Assembly: GCA_002688875.1 (NCBI GenBank)
Contig: NZDU01000042.1
Span: 1 to 11,913, forward strand
Origin: Candidatus Pacearchaeota archaeon
GTDB taxonomy: Archaea; Nanobdellota; Nanobdellia; Pacearchaeales; GW2011-AR1
Direction of reading: 5' to 3'
DNA: 11,913 nucleotides
The position numbers and the translations under genes are program-made. The first letter of the stretch is position 1. Every line of letters starts with the position of its first letter. The notes beneath the pieces are model-generated. The model saw only the letters and a program-made list of their open reading frames with translations. It did not search any database and had not been told where the DNA came from. Shown here in pieces: positions 1 to 5,021 of this stretch.

Positions 1-27
1 TATTAGTAGTAGCCTCAATATAGCACC

Positions 28-861
28 GTGCATCAGATAAATCGATTAGATCTAAATATTGCGTATGCCTGCAATCTTTCTTGTAAAGGTTGCCTCAGTT
101 TAAGTGACTTTGATAGACGTGGTGTAATGCCACTAGAAGATATTATAAAAAGTATAAACATCTGGAAAGATCATTTATCACCAAAGATCGTATCTGTGTT
201 TGGAGGTGAGCCATTACTGCATCCAAGGTTGTTTAATATCTTTGATCTAATTAAAATAGCATGGCCTGATACAACTATAAGATTAATTACAAATGGATAC
301 CTACTTAATAGAATAGATCCTGAAAGATGGTTTAACTGTGTTGAACCATTTGAGATGCAAGTAAGTATTCATAGACTAGATCATGAAGAAATAATAACAA
401 AAAATGTATTGGCTATTATTAAACAACACTCAGATTGGACCATGGCAAAGGTTGCAGAAGAAATGGATGGAGTTCATCATTCATATGAATGGTATAGACC
501 TGGATTTAAAATTTGGAAAAGCAAGTTTGGTAAATTTGTAATACCATATAACTATGAAAATAATAATCTAGTACCTTTTAAGAGCAATCCAAAAAAAGCA
601 CACAGCATTTGTGGTAATCCAGATGTACCTATTCTATATAAAAACAAATTATATAAATGTGCTCCAATAGCCAATATCCTTGATTTACCAAATGCAGAAG
701 GGTTTAATTATAATCCTATAGATTCTAAAACAGACCTAGATAAATTTGTTAAATTAATAGGAAAACCAGAAAAGATTTGCAGTATGTGTCCAGAAAATAG
801 ATCACATTCTGTTGACCATTATAAACAAGGAGAAGTAATTGTTAAGCAAAATATTAGTTAG
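28..861 (+). CDS. Radical SAM enzyme with C-terminal auxiliary-cluster (twitch/SPASM-like) cysteines
   Basis: 277 aa from a GTG start; three in-frame stops lie just upstream (4-12), so no longer form is possible. The S-adenosylmethionine-binding [4Fe-4S] motif CNLSCKGC is at residues 15-22 (Cys15, Cys19, Cys22), followed by the GGEP SAM-binding motif at 59-62. The C-terminus has Cys195, Cys211 (in YKNKLYKC, matching the usual G-x4-C pattern with Asn for Gly) and a CxxC pair at 251/254. Four cysteines are enough to ligate one extra Fe-S cluster, as in twitch-domain enzymes. The family makes a 5'-deoxyadenosyl radical; twitch/SPASM members often modify peptides or tRNA-like substrates, but the substrate here cannot be told. 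It overlaps the next gene by 23 nt, so the two are probably co-translated. No clear Shine-Dalgarno precedes the GTG. Family call firm, function unknown. Confidence 0.9.
   Translation: MHQINRLDLNIAYACNLSCKGCLSLSDFDRRGVMPLEDIIKSINIWKDHLSPKIVSVFGGEPLLHPRLFNIFDLIKIAWPDTTIRLITNGYLLNRIDPERWFNCVEPFEMQVSIHRLDHEEIITKNVLAIIKQHSDWTMAKVAEEMDGVHHSYEWYRPGFKIWKSKFGKFVIPYNYENNNLVPFKSNPKKAHSICGNPDVPILYKNKLYKCAPIANILDLPNAEGFNYNPIDSKTDLDKFVKLIGKPEKICSMCPENRSHSVDHYKQGEVIVKQNIS
828..832 (+). promoter_or_regulatory. Shine-Dalgarno AGGAG deciding a TTG start
   Basis: AGGAG inside the end of the radical SAM gene, 6 nt before TTG at 839. It is the main reason for choosing TTG, since no ATG in that frame precedes the conserved first beta-strand (KILVSGC). 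Confidence 0.75.
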
Positions 862-1519
862 TGGTTGCGGAATGAGTTATAGTAAACAAGAGAAACCTTC
901 TTGGGTAAAAGTTTTAAAAATTTGTGGATTGAATATAGTTGATGTAGGTGGTCCTGCTGTATCAAATGAATGGATTCTTAATAGTTTAATAAACGGCATT
1001 ATAAAACATAAACCTACACACGTCATATGTCAATTAACTGCTACAGGAAAACTTGATATAGAATCAAATGATGAACGATATAAAGAATTGGTTGAAACTG
1101 ACACATTAAGAAATTTCACATTTAAAGGTGTTTGGCCTAGTAGCAGTAGTGATGATCACAAAGTAAAAAAAGATTATTACAAATGGATATACTCAAAATC
1201 GATTGATGTTGATAATACTGCTGTGAAACTATTTGCATTAAGTGAAGCCTGTAAAAAATCTAATATTTCTTTACATATTATTCAGGGATATAAAATTGAC
1301 TGGAACAATCATCATCTATTAAAACTTATTGATTTTGATGAAACATTTAATATGGAAAAATACTACCACCAAAGCGAATATTATCAATATCATGATCATG
1401 TTAATCAAAATACTGTACCTTGTAAACAATTTATGAAACACTTCGTTAAAAAAATTAATAAAGAATTCTTACAATTTTATGGACTAAATGAAAAATTAAA
1501 AAAGTTTCAAAATGATTAA
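839..1519 (+). CDS. SGNH/GDSL-hydrolase-like protein, catalytic serine apparently replaced
   Basis: 226 aa from TTG, overlapping the radical SAM gene by 23 nt. The N-terminus KILVSGCGMSYS aligns by eye with KLLANGCSITHG of the gene at 6467 and LLISFGCSWTYG of the gene at 11857. These are block-I motifs of phage SGNH-like proteins (small alpha/beta esterase/acyltransferase fold). The usual nucleophile Ser after Gly-Cys is Gly11 here, though Ser13 is close. A block-II-like stretch GGPAVSNEWILNSLINGI and a strand THVICQLT follow, paralleling LPGISNKHIVESTLDYL in the 6467 protein. The C-terminal HDHVNQN resembles block V (D-x-H-x-N). The role may be glycan or lipid deacylation, or a non-catalytic descendant of such an enzyme. 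The fold call is by motif only. Confidence 0.65.
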   Translation: MLSKILVSGCGMSYSKQEKPSWVKVLKICGLNIVDVGGPAVSNEWILNSLINGIIKHKPTHVICQLTATGKLDIESNDERYKELVETDTLRNFTFKGVWPSSSSDDHKVKKDYYKWIYSKSIDVDNTAVKLFALSEACKKSNISLHIIQGYKIDWNNHHLLKLIDFDETFNMEKYYHQSEYYQYHDHVNQNTVPCKQFMKHFVKKINKEFLQFYGLNEKLKKFQND

Positions 1520-2174
1520 AATAATATTTGTTTGTTATAGTCAAGGTACTGGCGGTGAAAAATTAGCAACTGAAATTTCTAAATTAGATAAGTGCAATAA
1601 TTTAAAATCTAAAACTGTTGAACAACGAACAATTACTGTAGACATTTTAGAATGCGAAGGCAGATCCGGACCTATAAATTATGATACTATACATAAAATT
1701 TTGAACAAAGTTGAGCACTCACCTAAATGGTATGTAGTTCCTACTCATTATCATCCAATAATGCTTGATAAAATAAATGCTAAAAAACTATACGTGATTA
1801 TTAACAATCCTACAGATTCTTCTCATATTAAAATGGTAGAGAACAATATAATAGAAAAAGTTTTATTACATAAATTTTCAAACATACTAGAGTTAAAAGG
1901 ACAAATTGAAGCAGATGGTTATGACCCTAAAAGTATTTTATCTAATATGTCAGGGATACAAACATATGACAAATTACAATGTTTGTATAATAACTTAGAC
2001 ACATCTGAAGAAAACATAGCAAAGATACACATAACATATCCACCAAAACAAAAAATGACCTATCTTTCTAATACAGATTACCTTAATGCAATTTATATAC
2101 CATACAAAAACACTCTACAACCAAACTTTTACCAAACTTTTACCAAATCTTTATCAAAATCGTTGACAATATAA
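1512..2174 (+). CDS. Hypothetical protein with glycine-rich N-terminal loop
   Basis: 220 aa, not recognised. It starts at ATG overlapping the stop region of the SGNH-like gene by 8 nt. The N-terminus IIFVCYSQGTGGEKLATEIS is a hydrophobic strand, a Gly-rich loop with Lys, then a helix. This order resembles a P-loop or sulfotransferase phosphate-binding loop, but it does not match the Walker A consensus (GxxxxGK[ST]). A VPTHYHP segment lies near residue 77 and a strand KLYVIINNPTDSSH after it. That layout would suit a nucleotide- or PAPS-using transferase, which is speculation. The last ~15 residues are encoded by an 11-bp tandem repeat. No Shine-Dalgarno is visible, so translation is likely coupled to the upstream gene. 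The downstream promoter overlaps its last codons. Confidence 0.75.
   Translation: MIKIIFVCYSQGTGGEKLATEISKLDKCNNLKSKTVEQRTITVDILECEGRSGPINYDTIHKILNKVEHSPKWYVVPTHYHPIMLDKINAKKLYVIINNPTDSSHIKMVENNIIEKVLLHKFSNILELKGQIEADGYDPKSILSNMSGIQTYDKLQCLYNNLDTSEENIAKIHITYPPKQKMTYLSNTDYLNAIYIPYKNTLQPNFYQTFTKSLSKSLTI
2121..2164 (+). repeat. 11-bp tandem repeat, about four copies, in a gene's 3' end
   Basis: Units of ccaaactttta at 2121-2131 and 2132-2142 are identical. 2143-2153 (ccaaatcttta) and 2154-2164 (tcaaaatcgtt) are decayed copies. The period is not a multiple of three, so each copy is read in a different frame, giving NFYQTFTKSLSKSL. Confidence 0.85.
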
Positions 2175-2190
2175 TAAAAGATCATATACT
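2163..2190 (+). promoter_or_regulatory. Sigma70-type promoter, predicted start at the ATG of 2197
   Basis: TTGACA (2163-2168), a 16-nt spacer, then TATACT (2185-2190). The -35 is a full consensus match and the -10 has one mismatch. The expected transcription start, about 7 nt after the -10, is position 2197, the A of the next gene's ATG. No Shine-Dalgarno is present, so the mRNA may be leaderless. It likely serves early or middle expression by unmodified host polymerase. Confidence 0.65.
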
Positions 2191-2196
2191 TTTAAT

Positions 2197-2448
2197 ATGG
2201 ACAATATTATTAAATTTCCAAAGAATGAAGAATCGCCAGATCAAATATCTAAAAGATTATTAGAAGACCTAACATACACAGTTTTAAAAATGATTTCAGA
2301 TGAAGGATTTGATGTAAATAATAGAAAATTTAGAAGAGATATGGGATCTTGGATGAAATTTATGAAAATTGCTATTGATAGACAACTAGGAGCCACCAAT
2401 GCTTCATTAAATACAATTAAACGTATTAGTGTGGATTTAGACGAATGA
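2197..2448 (+). CDS. Small hypothetical phage protein
   Basis: 83 aa, not recognised with certainty. The N-terminus MDNIIKFPKN is followed by a mostly helical, charged body (QISKRLLEDLTYTVLKMISD, then NRKFRRDMGSWMKFMKIAIDRQLG) and an acidic C-terminus DLDE. No cysteines, signal peptide or membrane segment. It is the first gene after the 2163 promoter and lacks a Shine-Dalgarno. Its TGA overlaps the next gene's ATG (ATGA), indicating translational coupling. The composition would suit a small cytoplasmic regulatory or structural-accessory protein; no function can be assigned. Confidence 0.75.
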   Translation: MDNIIKFPKNEESPDQISKRLLEDLTYTVLKMISDEGFDVNNRKFRRDMGSWMKFMKIAIDRQLGATNASLNTIKRISVDLDE

Positions 2449-2840
2449 CAATGCATCTTGTACGTGGCATGAGCACCACATCTACTAAAAAACATAAAGC
2501 ACATTTGAATAAAGCAGAAATTAAAGCACGTGATAAAGCACAACAAGAATTGAACAAAACTTTAGTAAAAGTGGGTCTAGACCCACATAGAGACATTGAC
2601 CCTAATAACTTTAAAGGATACTTTGGACAATACACAGGTTCTAATACAACTAAAACTGAACCAATAAAAGAACAACAACTAACGCAAATGAAAGATGGTG
2701 GATTAAAGAAAAATGAAGCACCAAAAGTTTATTCTGGTAAACAAAAACTATTAGGAATTGCAGTAATGCATAAAAGTAACTTGGTACCTGTATTTGATAT
2801 AAAAGACGCAAAAGATATTGCAAAAATGAGGAGAGGTTAA
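2445..2840 (+). CDS. Lysine-rich hypothetical protein, marine-myophage type
   Basis: 131 aa with an ATGA overlap with the gene before. The N-terminal third is very basic and polar (STTSTKKHKAHLNKAEIKAR), probably extended or helical. The middle is Gly/Asn/Lys-rich. The C-terminus LLGIAVMHKSNLVPVFDIKD followed by AKDIAKMRRG looks like a small conserved domain that I associate with hypothetical proteins of T4-like marine phages; that is recollection, not a search. Alternative starts at 2451 and 2469 (MSTTST) are possible because none has a good Shine-Dalgarno. A 16-bp perfect palindrome lies inside the gene at 2571. Its TAA overlaps the ATG of the small membrane gene at 2840. Confidence 0.75.
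   Translation: MTMHLVRGMSTTSTKKHKAHLNKAEIKARDKAQQELNKTLVKVGLDPHRDIDPNNFKGYFGQYTGSNTTKTEPIKEQQLTQMKDGGLKKNEAPKVYSGKQKLLGIAVMHKSNLVPVFDIKDAKDIAKMRRG
2571..2586. repeat. Perfect 16-bp palindrome inside a gene
   Basis: gtgggtctagacccac reads the same on both strands. It is clearly richer in G and C than its surroundings and encodes part of VGLDPH. It could be a dimeric-protein binding site or a restriction/modification target (central TCTAGA), or chance. Confidence 0.8.
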
Positions 2841-2947
2841 TGAAACAAGAAGACATGGATGCTTATAGGTATTGGCTAGGTATTGCCGGTATTATTTTTT
2901 TAGTAATAATATTAGGAACTGTAGGAGTGACGTGGCTATTAAATTAG
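2840..2947 (+). CDS. 35-aa single-span membrane protein
   Basis: ATG at 2840 overlaps the TAA of the previous gene, with a strong GAGGAGAGG Shine-Dalgarno at 2828-2836. The product begins MKQEDMDAYRYW (polar, charged), then a continuous hydrophobic stretch from about residue 13 to 34 (LGIAGIIFLVIILGTVGVTW), ending LLN. This is a single transmembrane helix with a short cytoplasmic N-terminus. Its 3' end overlaps the next gene (GTG 2932) by 16 nt in another frame. It could modify the host inner membrane or belong to a lysis/antilysis system, but no family is recognised. It is supported by ribosome site, overlaps and composition. Confidence 0.72.
   Translation: MKQEDMDAYRYWLGIAGIIFLVIILGTVGVTWLLN
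2923..2927 (+). promoter_or_regulatory. Shine-Dalgarno AGGAG deciding a GTG start
   Basis: AGGAG within the small membrane gene, 4 nt before GTG 2932. It fixes the start of the 84-aa gene; the frame is open further upstream (to TTG 2872), but that part would only be a shadow of the membrane gene. Confidence 0.7.
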
Positions 2948-3186
2948 ATAAACCATATGTAAAGCATTCAATTGCATCTGAATCTGATGATAGGGTTTGG
3001 TTTCTTGAAGAATTAGAGGGTGAAGTTTTAGAATTTGCCAAGTATATGAAAGACCATTATAAAATAAAATACAATGATACAGCAAGGGCACATCTTAAAC
3101 GAATTGGTAAATCTACACAAAATTTAAGAGTTACCAGTTCTTTAGGTACTGCTACATTTGAAGATTTGCACAAATACAAAGAATAA
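2932..3186 (+). CDS. Hypothetical 84-aa protein
   Basis: Starts at GTG 2932 behind an AGGAG site, giving MAIKLDKPYVKHSIASESDD and continuing through an acidic helix (VWFLEELEGEVLEFAKYM) to a basic segment (HLKRIGKSTQNLRV). It is soluble, with no cysteines and no export signal. No family recognised. It is embedded in the run of small genes between the 2163 promoter and the envelope module. Its stop is followed by a 57-nt gap holding a weak hairpin and the 3209 promoter, so it probably ends this short transcription unit. Confidence 0.75.
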   Translation: MAIKLDKPYVKHSIASESDDRVWFLEELEGEVLEFAKYMKDHYKIKYNDTARAHLKRIGKSTQNLRVTSSLGTATFEDLHKYKE

Positions 3187-3208
3187 TTGGTTTTACCAAC
3201 TGTATAAC

Positions 3209-3236
3209 TTGACAAAAACACATTTTATTATAACAT
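3209..3236 (+). promoter_or_regulatory. Sigma70-type promoter of the envelope module
   Basis: TTGACA (3209-3214), a 16-nt spacer, then TAACAT (3231-3236); TATAAC at 3229-3234 is an alternative -10 with a short 14-nt spacer. The predicted start is 3241-3243, 1-3 nt before ATG 3244, and no Shine-Dalgarno is visible. The -35 is perfect but the -10 is weak. Confidence 0.5.
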
Positions 3237-3243
3237 TAACATA

Positions 3244-3540
3244 ATGAGCACATTTATTAATCTAATTTTTGCTGTAGCAATTGCAACAGTTATGACAAGC
3301 AATGCGAAAGCAAGAATAGTTAAAGAAGAACAAATACCTAAAGAGACAGTTGAAGTAATTTCACTAGACGGCACCAACTGGACAAATCCAGACAATATAC
3401 AAGGTGTTCCAGGTGAATTCTTTATTAGTCAAGAAGGGTATTTGTGTCAATCACAAATCGTTACGTTTTGGCAGGGTGGTGTTCAACAAGCAGGTAGGAC
3501 TTGTCGTTTGCCAAATGGTGCGTGGCGAGTACTAAACTAG
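3244..3540 (+). CDS. Secreted 17-kDa-surface-antigen-like protein
   Basis: 98 aa. Residues 1-23 form a signal peptide (hydrophobic core LIFAVAIATVM, cleavage likely after AKA at 21-23), so the mature protein is periplasmic or surface-exposed. The C-terminal ~35 residues, with Cys68 and Cys87 and the ending GRTCRLPNGAWRVLN, resemble the C-terminal domain of rickettsial 17-kDa surface antigens (pattern C...G...GTACRQPDGSW). That is recognition by eye, not a search. The two cysteines could form a disulfide in the periplasm. It is the first gene of the envelope module; its TAG is fused into the AGGAGG of the lipoprotein gene. It may have been acquired from an alphaproteobacterial host. Confidence 0.72.
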   Translation: MSTFINLIFAVAIATVMTSNAKARIVKEEQIPKETVEVISLDGTNWTNPDNIQGVPGEFFISQEGYLCQSQIVTFWQGGVQQAGRTCRLPNGAWRVLN

Positions 3541-3549
3541 GAGGTTCGA

Positions 3550-4098
3550 ATGAACTTAAAACTATTACTTGTAGGTTTAGTAACTGGTCTTTTATTATTA
3601 ACTGGCTGTTCTAAAAATACAATTAACGACGGAGAGAAAGTATCAAAACTTTATCTCAACAGTAAAACGGAGGCACCTAAATGGTTTCAAAAGTATCCAT
3701 CAGATACAGATGATAAAATTTATGCTGTAGCAACTGGACTTGCTGAAGATATGCAATTAAGTGTCGACAAAGCGATGCATGATGCTAAACTTGAATTGGC
3801 AGATAAGATGTATCATAAAATTAATTCTGACTTCAAACGTTTTATTACTGATAGTGGTAATGTTAATGCCAGTAATACTGTGCAAGAAACAACTAAAATA
3901 TCACAAAACGTAATTGAACGAGTGATGGTCAACAAATATAGAGTTATCAACAAGCAAATTTTAAATGTTGGTGGCGAATTTAGAACATTTGTATTATTAG
4001 AATATGATGTTAATAACTTTGAAGCACCTAAAGAGGTTGCAGTAATTGATAAAGAAGCAATTGCTAATACAATCAATAGTAGTGAAGTAATCCAATAG
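3550..4098 (+). CDS. LPP20-family lipoprotein
   Basis: 182 aa behind a perfect AGGAGG site (3539-3544, 5-nt spacing). The signal sequence is hydrophobic with a lipobox LLTGC, so Cys20 would be lipidated after cleavage by signal peptidase II. Residues ~42-90 read APKWFQKYPS, IYAVATGLAEDMQLSVDKAM and HDAKLELADKM, the P-x-W...YAVG-x-A...A...A-x-x-ELA layout of LPP20 lipoproteins (the family that includes FlgP). A central amphipathic stretch and a strand-rich part (GGEFRTFVLLEYDV) follow. Ser21 after the Cys favours outer-membrane sorting by the usual +2 rule. In bacteria such proteins accompany CsgG-, FlgT- or DUF4384-type envelope complexes, which fits the exported DUF4384-like gene downstream. 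A phage-encoded outer-membrane lipoprotein could alter receptors or exclude other phages; its role is unproven. Confidence 0.85.
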   Translation: MNLKLLLVGLVTGLLLLTGCSKNTINDGEKVSKLYLNSKTEAPKWFQKYPSDTDDKIYAVATGLAEDMQLSVDKAMHDAKLELADKMYHKINSDFKRFITDSGNVNASNTVQETTKISQNVIERVMVNKYRVINKQILNVGGEFRTFVLLEYDVNNFEAPKEVAVIDKEAIANTINSSEVIQ

Positions 4099-4107
4099 GA
4101 GGATAAT

Positions 4108-4176
4108 ATGACCGGAGCAGAAATAGGTATTGCAATATTTGTGACACTATGGATAATAGGAGTCATTAATGGTTAA
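4108..4176 (+). CDS. 22-aa membrane micro-protein
   Basis: ATG at 4108 has a perfect AGGAGG (4097-4102) 5 nt upstream, fused with the TAG of the lipoprotein gene. The product is MTGAEIGIAIFVTLW followed by IIGVING, almost entirely hydrophobic and just long enough to span a membrane once. Its last codons overlap the start of the gene at 4169. The strong ribosome site and position inside the module argue that it is translated. Possible roles include a membrane anchor or partner for the neighbouring exported proteins; no family known. Confidence 0.6.
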   Translation: MTGAEIGIAIFVTLWIIGVING

Positions 4177-4294
4177 ATTAATATTTGGCATAGCAGTCGG
4201 TATGTTAATTGCTTGGAACTTTATGCCAGAACAACCAGAATTTATAGAACCAATATGGAACCAAATAGAATCATTCTGGTCCTCACTGTTTTAG
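4169..4294 (+). CDS. 41-aa membrane protein
   Basis: ATG at 4169 with AGGAG at 4158-4162 (6-nt spacing), overlapping the micro-protein gene by 8 nt. Residues 3-18 (KLIFGIAVGMLIAWNF) make one transmembrane helix. A proline-rich acidic tail (MPEQPEFIEPIW) and the amphipathic end NQIESFWSSLF follow. Short proteins of this design (helix, then Pro/Glu tail) recur in marine phages as uncharacterised ORFs. Its last 40 nt are shared, in another frame, with the signal peptide of the DUF4384-like gene. Confidence 0.68.
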   Translation: MVKLIFGIAVGMLIAWNFMPEQPEFIEPIWNQIESFWSSLF

Positions 4295-4998
4295 TCATCG
4301 TTACTTGCCTTTGCTGGACAGCATTAGCAAAAACGGTGACTGGTGTAGGTGTACATCAATTTGGTGTTAGTATAACAGAAAATCAATCTTGTGAAATTGC
4401 TAAACAAAAAGCAGAAGCAGACGCCATAAGAAATGCATTTGGTGAAACTGTTGGTTCAACTGATTGGCAAATGTGTGATGATAACAACTGTGATTACAGT
4501 TTCTTTTCTTGGATAGAACAACAAGGACAAATAACTGGTATCTTAAATGAAACAAGAGTCATTCTAAATAATCCCAGACAATGTAGGATTAGTATTGTTG
4601 CTAAAGTTGAAGAAATTAAACTACAAGACCCCAACTTTCATTTAAATCTTAAAATAAACAATACCATTTTTAAAGAAGGTGAGCATTTAAAAATACACAT
4701 AAAACCATCGACAAAAATGTATGTTTATGTTTTTAATTGGGCAAATGGGGATGGATTTTATAAATTATATGATGGTAAAATTTCTGATAAAATAACTTTA
4801 CCAACCACAGACAAATATGCTTATGTGGCTAGATTACTTGACGCCAAAGAATCAAAAGAATTTATATTAGTAGTAGGATCTAAAAAACCACTACATTTTA
4901 TTGACACATATAAAACAGAAACTTTATTAGAAATACTACAACAACACCGAATACAAGGTGCTTTGATCCAAAAAATAAATTTCAAAATCATACTGTAA
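4255..4998 (+). CDS. Exported DUF4384-like protein
   Basis: 247 aa. ATG 4255 is chosen because it puts a clean signal peptide at the N-terminus: Arg5, core IILVLTVLVIVTCLCW, cleavage after ALA (23-25). The open frame runs back to TTG 4213 without adding anything export-like. Residues ~26-118 (KTVTGVGVHQFG, EIAKQKAEADAIRNAFGE) resemble the N-terminal periplasmic domain of FlgT/LPP20-type proteins, with four cysteines (46, 74, 79, 110) that could form two disulfides. Residues ~125-215 (FKEGEHLKIHIKPSTKMYVY, ANGDGFYKLY) follow the DUF4384 pattern of a GD-x-L strand, an aromatic YVYVF core and a late Gly-rich turn. DUF4384 often occurs beside or fused to CsgG-type outer-membrane pores. It probably acts with the LPP20 lipoprotein in the periplasm. 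No Shine-Dalgarno is visible; translation may be coupled to the overlapping 4169 gene. Confidence 0.72.
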   Translation: MEPNRIILVLTVLVIVTCLCWTALAKTVTGVGVHQFGVSITENQSCEIAKQKAEADAIRNAFGETVGSTDWQMCDDNNCDYSFFSWIEQQGQITGILNETRVILNNPRQCRISIVAKVEEIKLQDPNFHLNLKINNTIFKEGEHLKIHIKPSTKMYVYVFNWANGDGFYKLYDGKISDKITLPTTDKYAYVARLLDAKESKEFILVVGSKKPLHFIDTYKTETLLEILQQHRIQGALIQKINFKIIL

Positions 4999-5021
4999 AT
5001 ATATACAGTATGGCAATACTG
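4989..5021 (+). promoter_or_regulatory. Overlapping inverted repeats around a start codon (possible RNA switch or operator)
   Basis: Arm A (4989-4997, catactgta) is the exact reverse complement of arm B (5004-5012, tacagtatg), with a 6-nt loop. B contains the ATG of the 5010 gene and A contains part of the upstream gene's TAA (4996-4998). Arm C (5016-5021, atactg) can also pair with B (cagtat, 5006-5011) across a 4-nt loop. A and C share the sequence ATACTG, so the two hairpins exclude each other, and both bury the ATG. There is no Shine-Dalgarno. A DNA-level reading is three half-sites for a repressor. A degenerate late-type octamer TGTAAATA lies at 4994-5001. Confidence 0.55.

Noticed and set aside
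1..40. C-terminal end of an upstream gene (frames ending TAG 21-23 or TAA 38-40)
   Set aside because: Both frames are open from the window edge, but fewer than 13 codons are visible and nothing decides between them.
2872..2931. Extension of the 84-aa gene back to TTG 2872
   Set aside because: The extra 20 residues are the out-of-frame reading of the small membrane gene, and the AGGAG site points to GTG 2932.
3187..3199. Hairpin TTGGT-ttt-ACCAA after the 84-aa gene as a terminator
   Set aside because: The stem is only 5 bp and no T run follows; at most a weak pause site.
3541..3552. GGTTCGAAT, which resembles a tRNA T-loop
   Set aside because: The flanks cannot form a T-stem or acceptor stem, and the bases are explained by the AGGAGG site and start of the lipoprotein gene.
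3813..4166. Minus-strand open frame of 117 codons opposite the lipoprotein gene
   Set aside because: It lies under the LPP20 gene and a micro-ORF with perfect ribosome sites; no start signal or recognisable product.
4901..4928. TTGACA at 4901 as a promoter for the 5010 gene
   Set aside because: The best -10 at suitable spacing is TTTATT, a poor match, and the site is inside a coding region 80-100 nt upstream.
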